Source: Pseudomonas sp. NFR16 (GTDB taxonomy: Bacteria > Pseudomonadota > Gammaproteobacteria > Pseudomonadales > Pseudomonadaceae). From it: a stretch of 64,000 nucleotides of DNA. Position 1 is the first letter of the stretch. The number at the start of each line of letters is the position of its first letter. Made by a program: the position numbers and the translations under genes. The notes beneath the pieces were generated by a model, which searched no databases, was not told the DNA's origin, and worked only from the letters and a program-made list of their open reading frames with translations. Of this stretch, positions 63,667-64,000 are shown piece by piece. The stretch is taken from NCBI RefSeq assembly GCF_900108875.1, contig NZ_FNYJ01000001.1, positions 868,001 to 932,000 of the forward strand. The letters run 5' to 3'.

Positions 63667-64000
63667 TCAGGCCTGTGCCAGCGTCAGTCGCGCGGGGCGC
63701 TCGGCGTGACGGGCCTGGTCGGCGAACATGAGGCTGGCGTCGGCGTCGGCGCCGTAAAGATCGTTGAGGAACTGGCCGCTCAGGTCAGCGCCATTGCCGT
63801 CGAAATGAATGCGGCCGTTTTTCAGCGCCACGGCCCGAGGGCAATAGCGCACGGCGTAATCGACCTGATGCAGAGTTACCACGACGGTCTTGCCGTCCTG
63901 GCGGTTGATGTCGGCGAGAATTTCCATGACCTTGCGCGCGGACTCGGGGTCCAGCGAGGCGATCGGCTCGTCGGCGAGAATGACCTCGGCCTGCTGGGTC
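63667..64000 (-). CDS. phnC: PhnC, phosphonate ABC transporter ATPase (3' part, cut by right edge)
   Basis: The 111 C-terminal codons of an ABC ATPase; the start, Walker A and most of the protein lie beyond the window. Walker B is seen in [16 protein letters not shown] and the H-loop in [19 protein letters not shown]. Adjacent to phnD with an 80-base gap, so it is the first gene of the operon and the phn promoter and any Pho box lie to the right, outside the window. Confidence 0.93.
   Translation of the reverse strand, partial: TQQAEVILADEPIASLDPESARKVMEILADINRQDGKTVVVTLHQVDYAVRYCPRAVALKNGRIHFDGNGADLSGQFLNDLYGADADASLMFADQARHAERPARLTLAQA

Overview
The window looks like a chromosomal segment of a Pseudomonas species. 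The DNA is GC-rich throughout and genes are tightly packed with many ATGA and TGATG overlaps. The intergenic spaces carry the short inverted GC-rich elements (REP/REPIN type) known from this genus, and the gene content (CstA-YbdD, KatA, NasR, complete phn locus, Cache-domain two-component system) fits a fluorescens/syringae-type pseudomonad. Species was not determined. No rRNA, tRNA, CRISPR array, prophage or insertion sequence was recognised.

Layout. 1-4.4 kb: 5' part of a winged-helix/ATPase regulator running off the left edge, an MFS transporter, an AraC regulator and an exported metallo-beta-lactamase-fold hydrolase. 4.6-7.6 kb: an MscS-type channel with a cyclic-nucleotide domain, a canonical Dps and a LysR regulator. 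7.8-12.4 kb: cstA-ybdD, with a divergent Cache-domain histidine kinase and LuxR-type response regulator that plausibly control it. 12.4-18.1 kb: an OmpR-type two-component system divergent from msrB-dipZ-msrA, a predicted envelope methionine-sulfoxide repair unit with its own electron carrier. 18.4-21.9 kb: a Dps-fold protein that has lost its ferroxidase residues, catalase KatA and a DedA-rhodanese fusion. 21.9-27.5 kb: a polar-amino-acid/opine-type ABC importer co-transcribed with an argininosuccinate-lyase-family enzyme and a divergent LysR. 27.5-28.1 kb: a tandemly duplicated REPIN block. 28.1-34.2 kb: a zinc-type HemB, MFS transporter, acetyltransferase, methyltransferase and chemoreceptor. 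34.2-41.9 kb: an IclR regulator divergent from a seven-gene operon that encodes a polyamine/iron-type ABC importer with a three-subunit FAD/2Fe-2S dehydrogenase. 42-47.4 kb: a cation/proton antiporter, FNT-family nitrite/formate channel, MoaA, NasR-like nitrate antiterminator and a thioredoxin-like protein. 47.5-52.5 kb: an HxlR-controlled tripartite MFS drug-efflux operon. 52.7-53.5 kb: an alpha/beta hydrolase. 53.8-64 kb: the carbon-phosphorus lyase locus phnCDEFGHIJKLMNP, with phnC cut by the right edge.

Themes are oxidative-stress defence (Dps, Msr system, KatA, Dps-like protein) and several import-then-catabolise operons each next to a dedicated regulator. The best candidates for little-described biology are the msrB-dipZ-msrA unit with its two-component system, the ABC importer plus ASL-family lyase operon, the ABC importer plus heterotrimeric dehydrogenase operon, and the ferroxidase-less Dps-like protein upstream of katA. 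Function calls come from family motifs read by eye; no database search was run.
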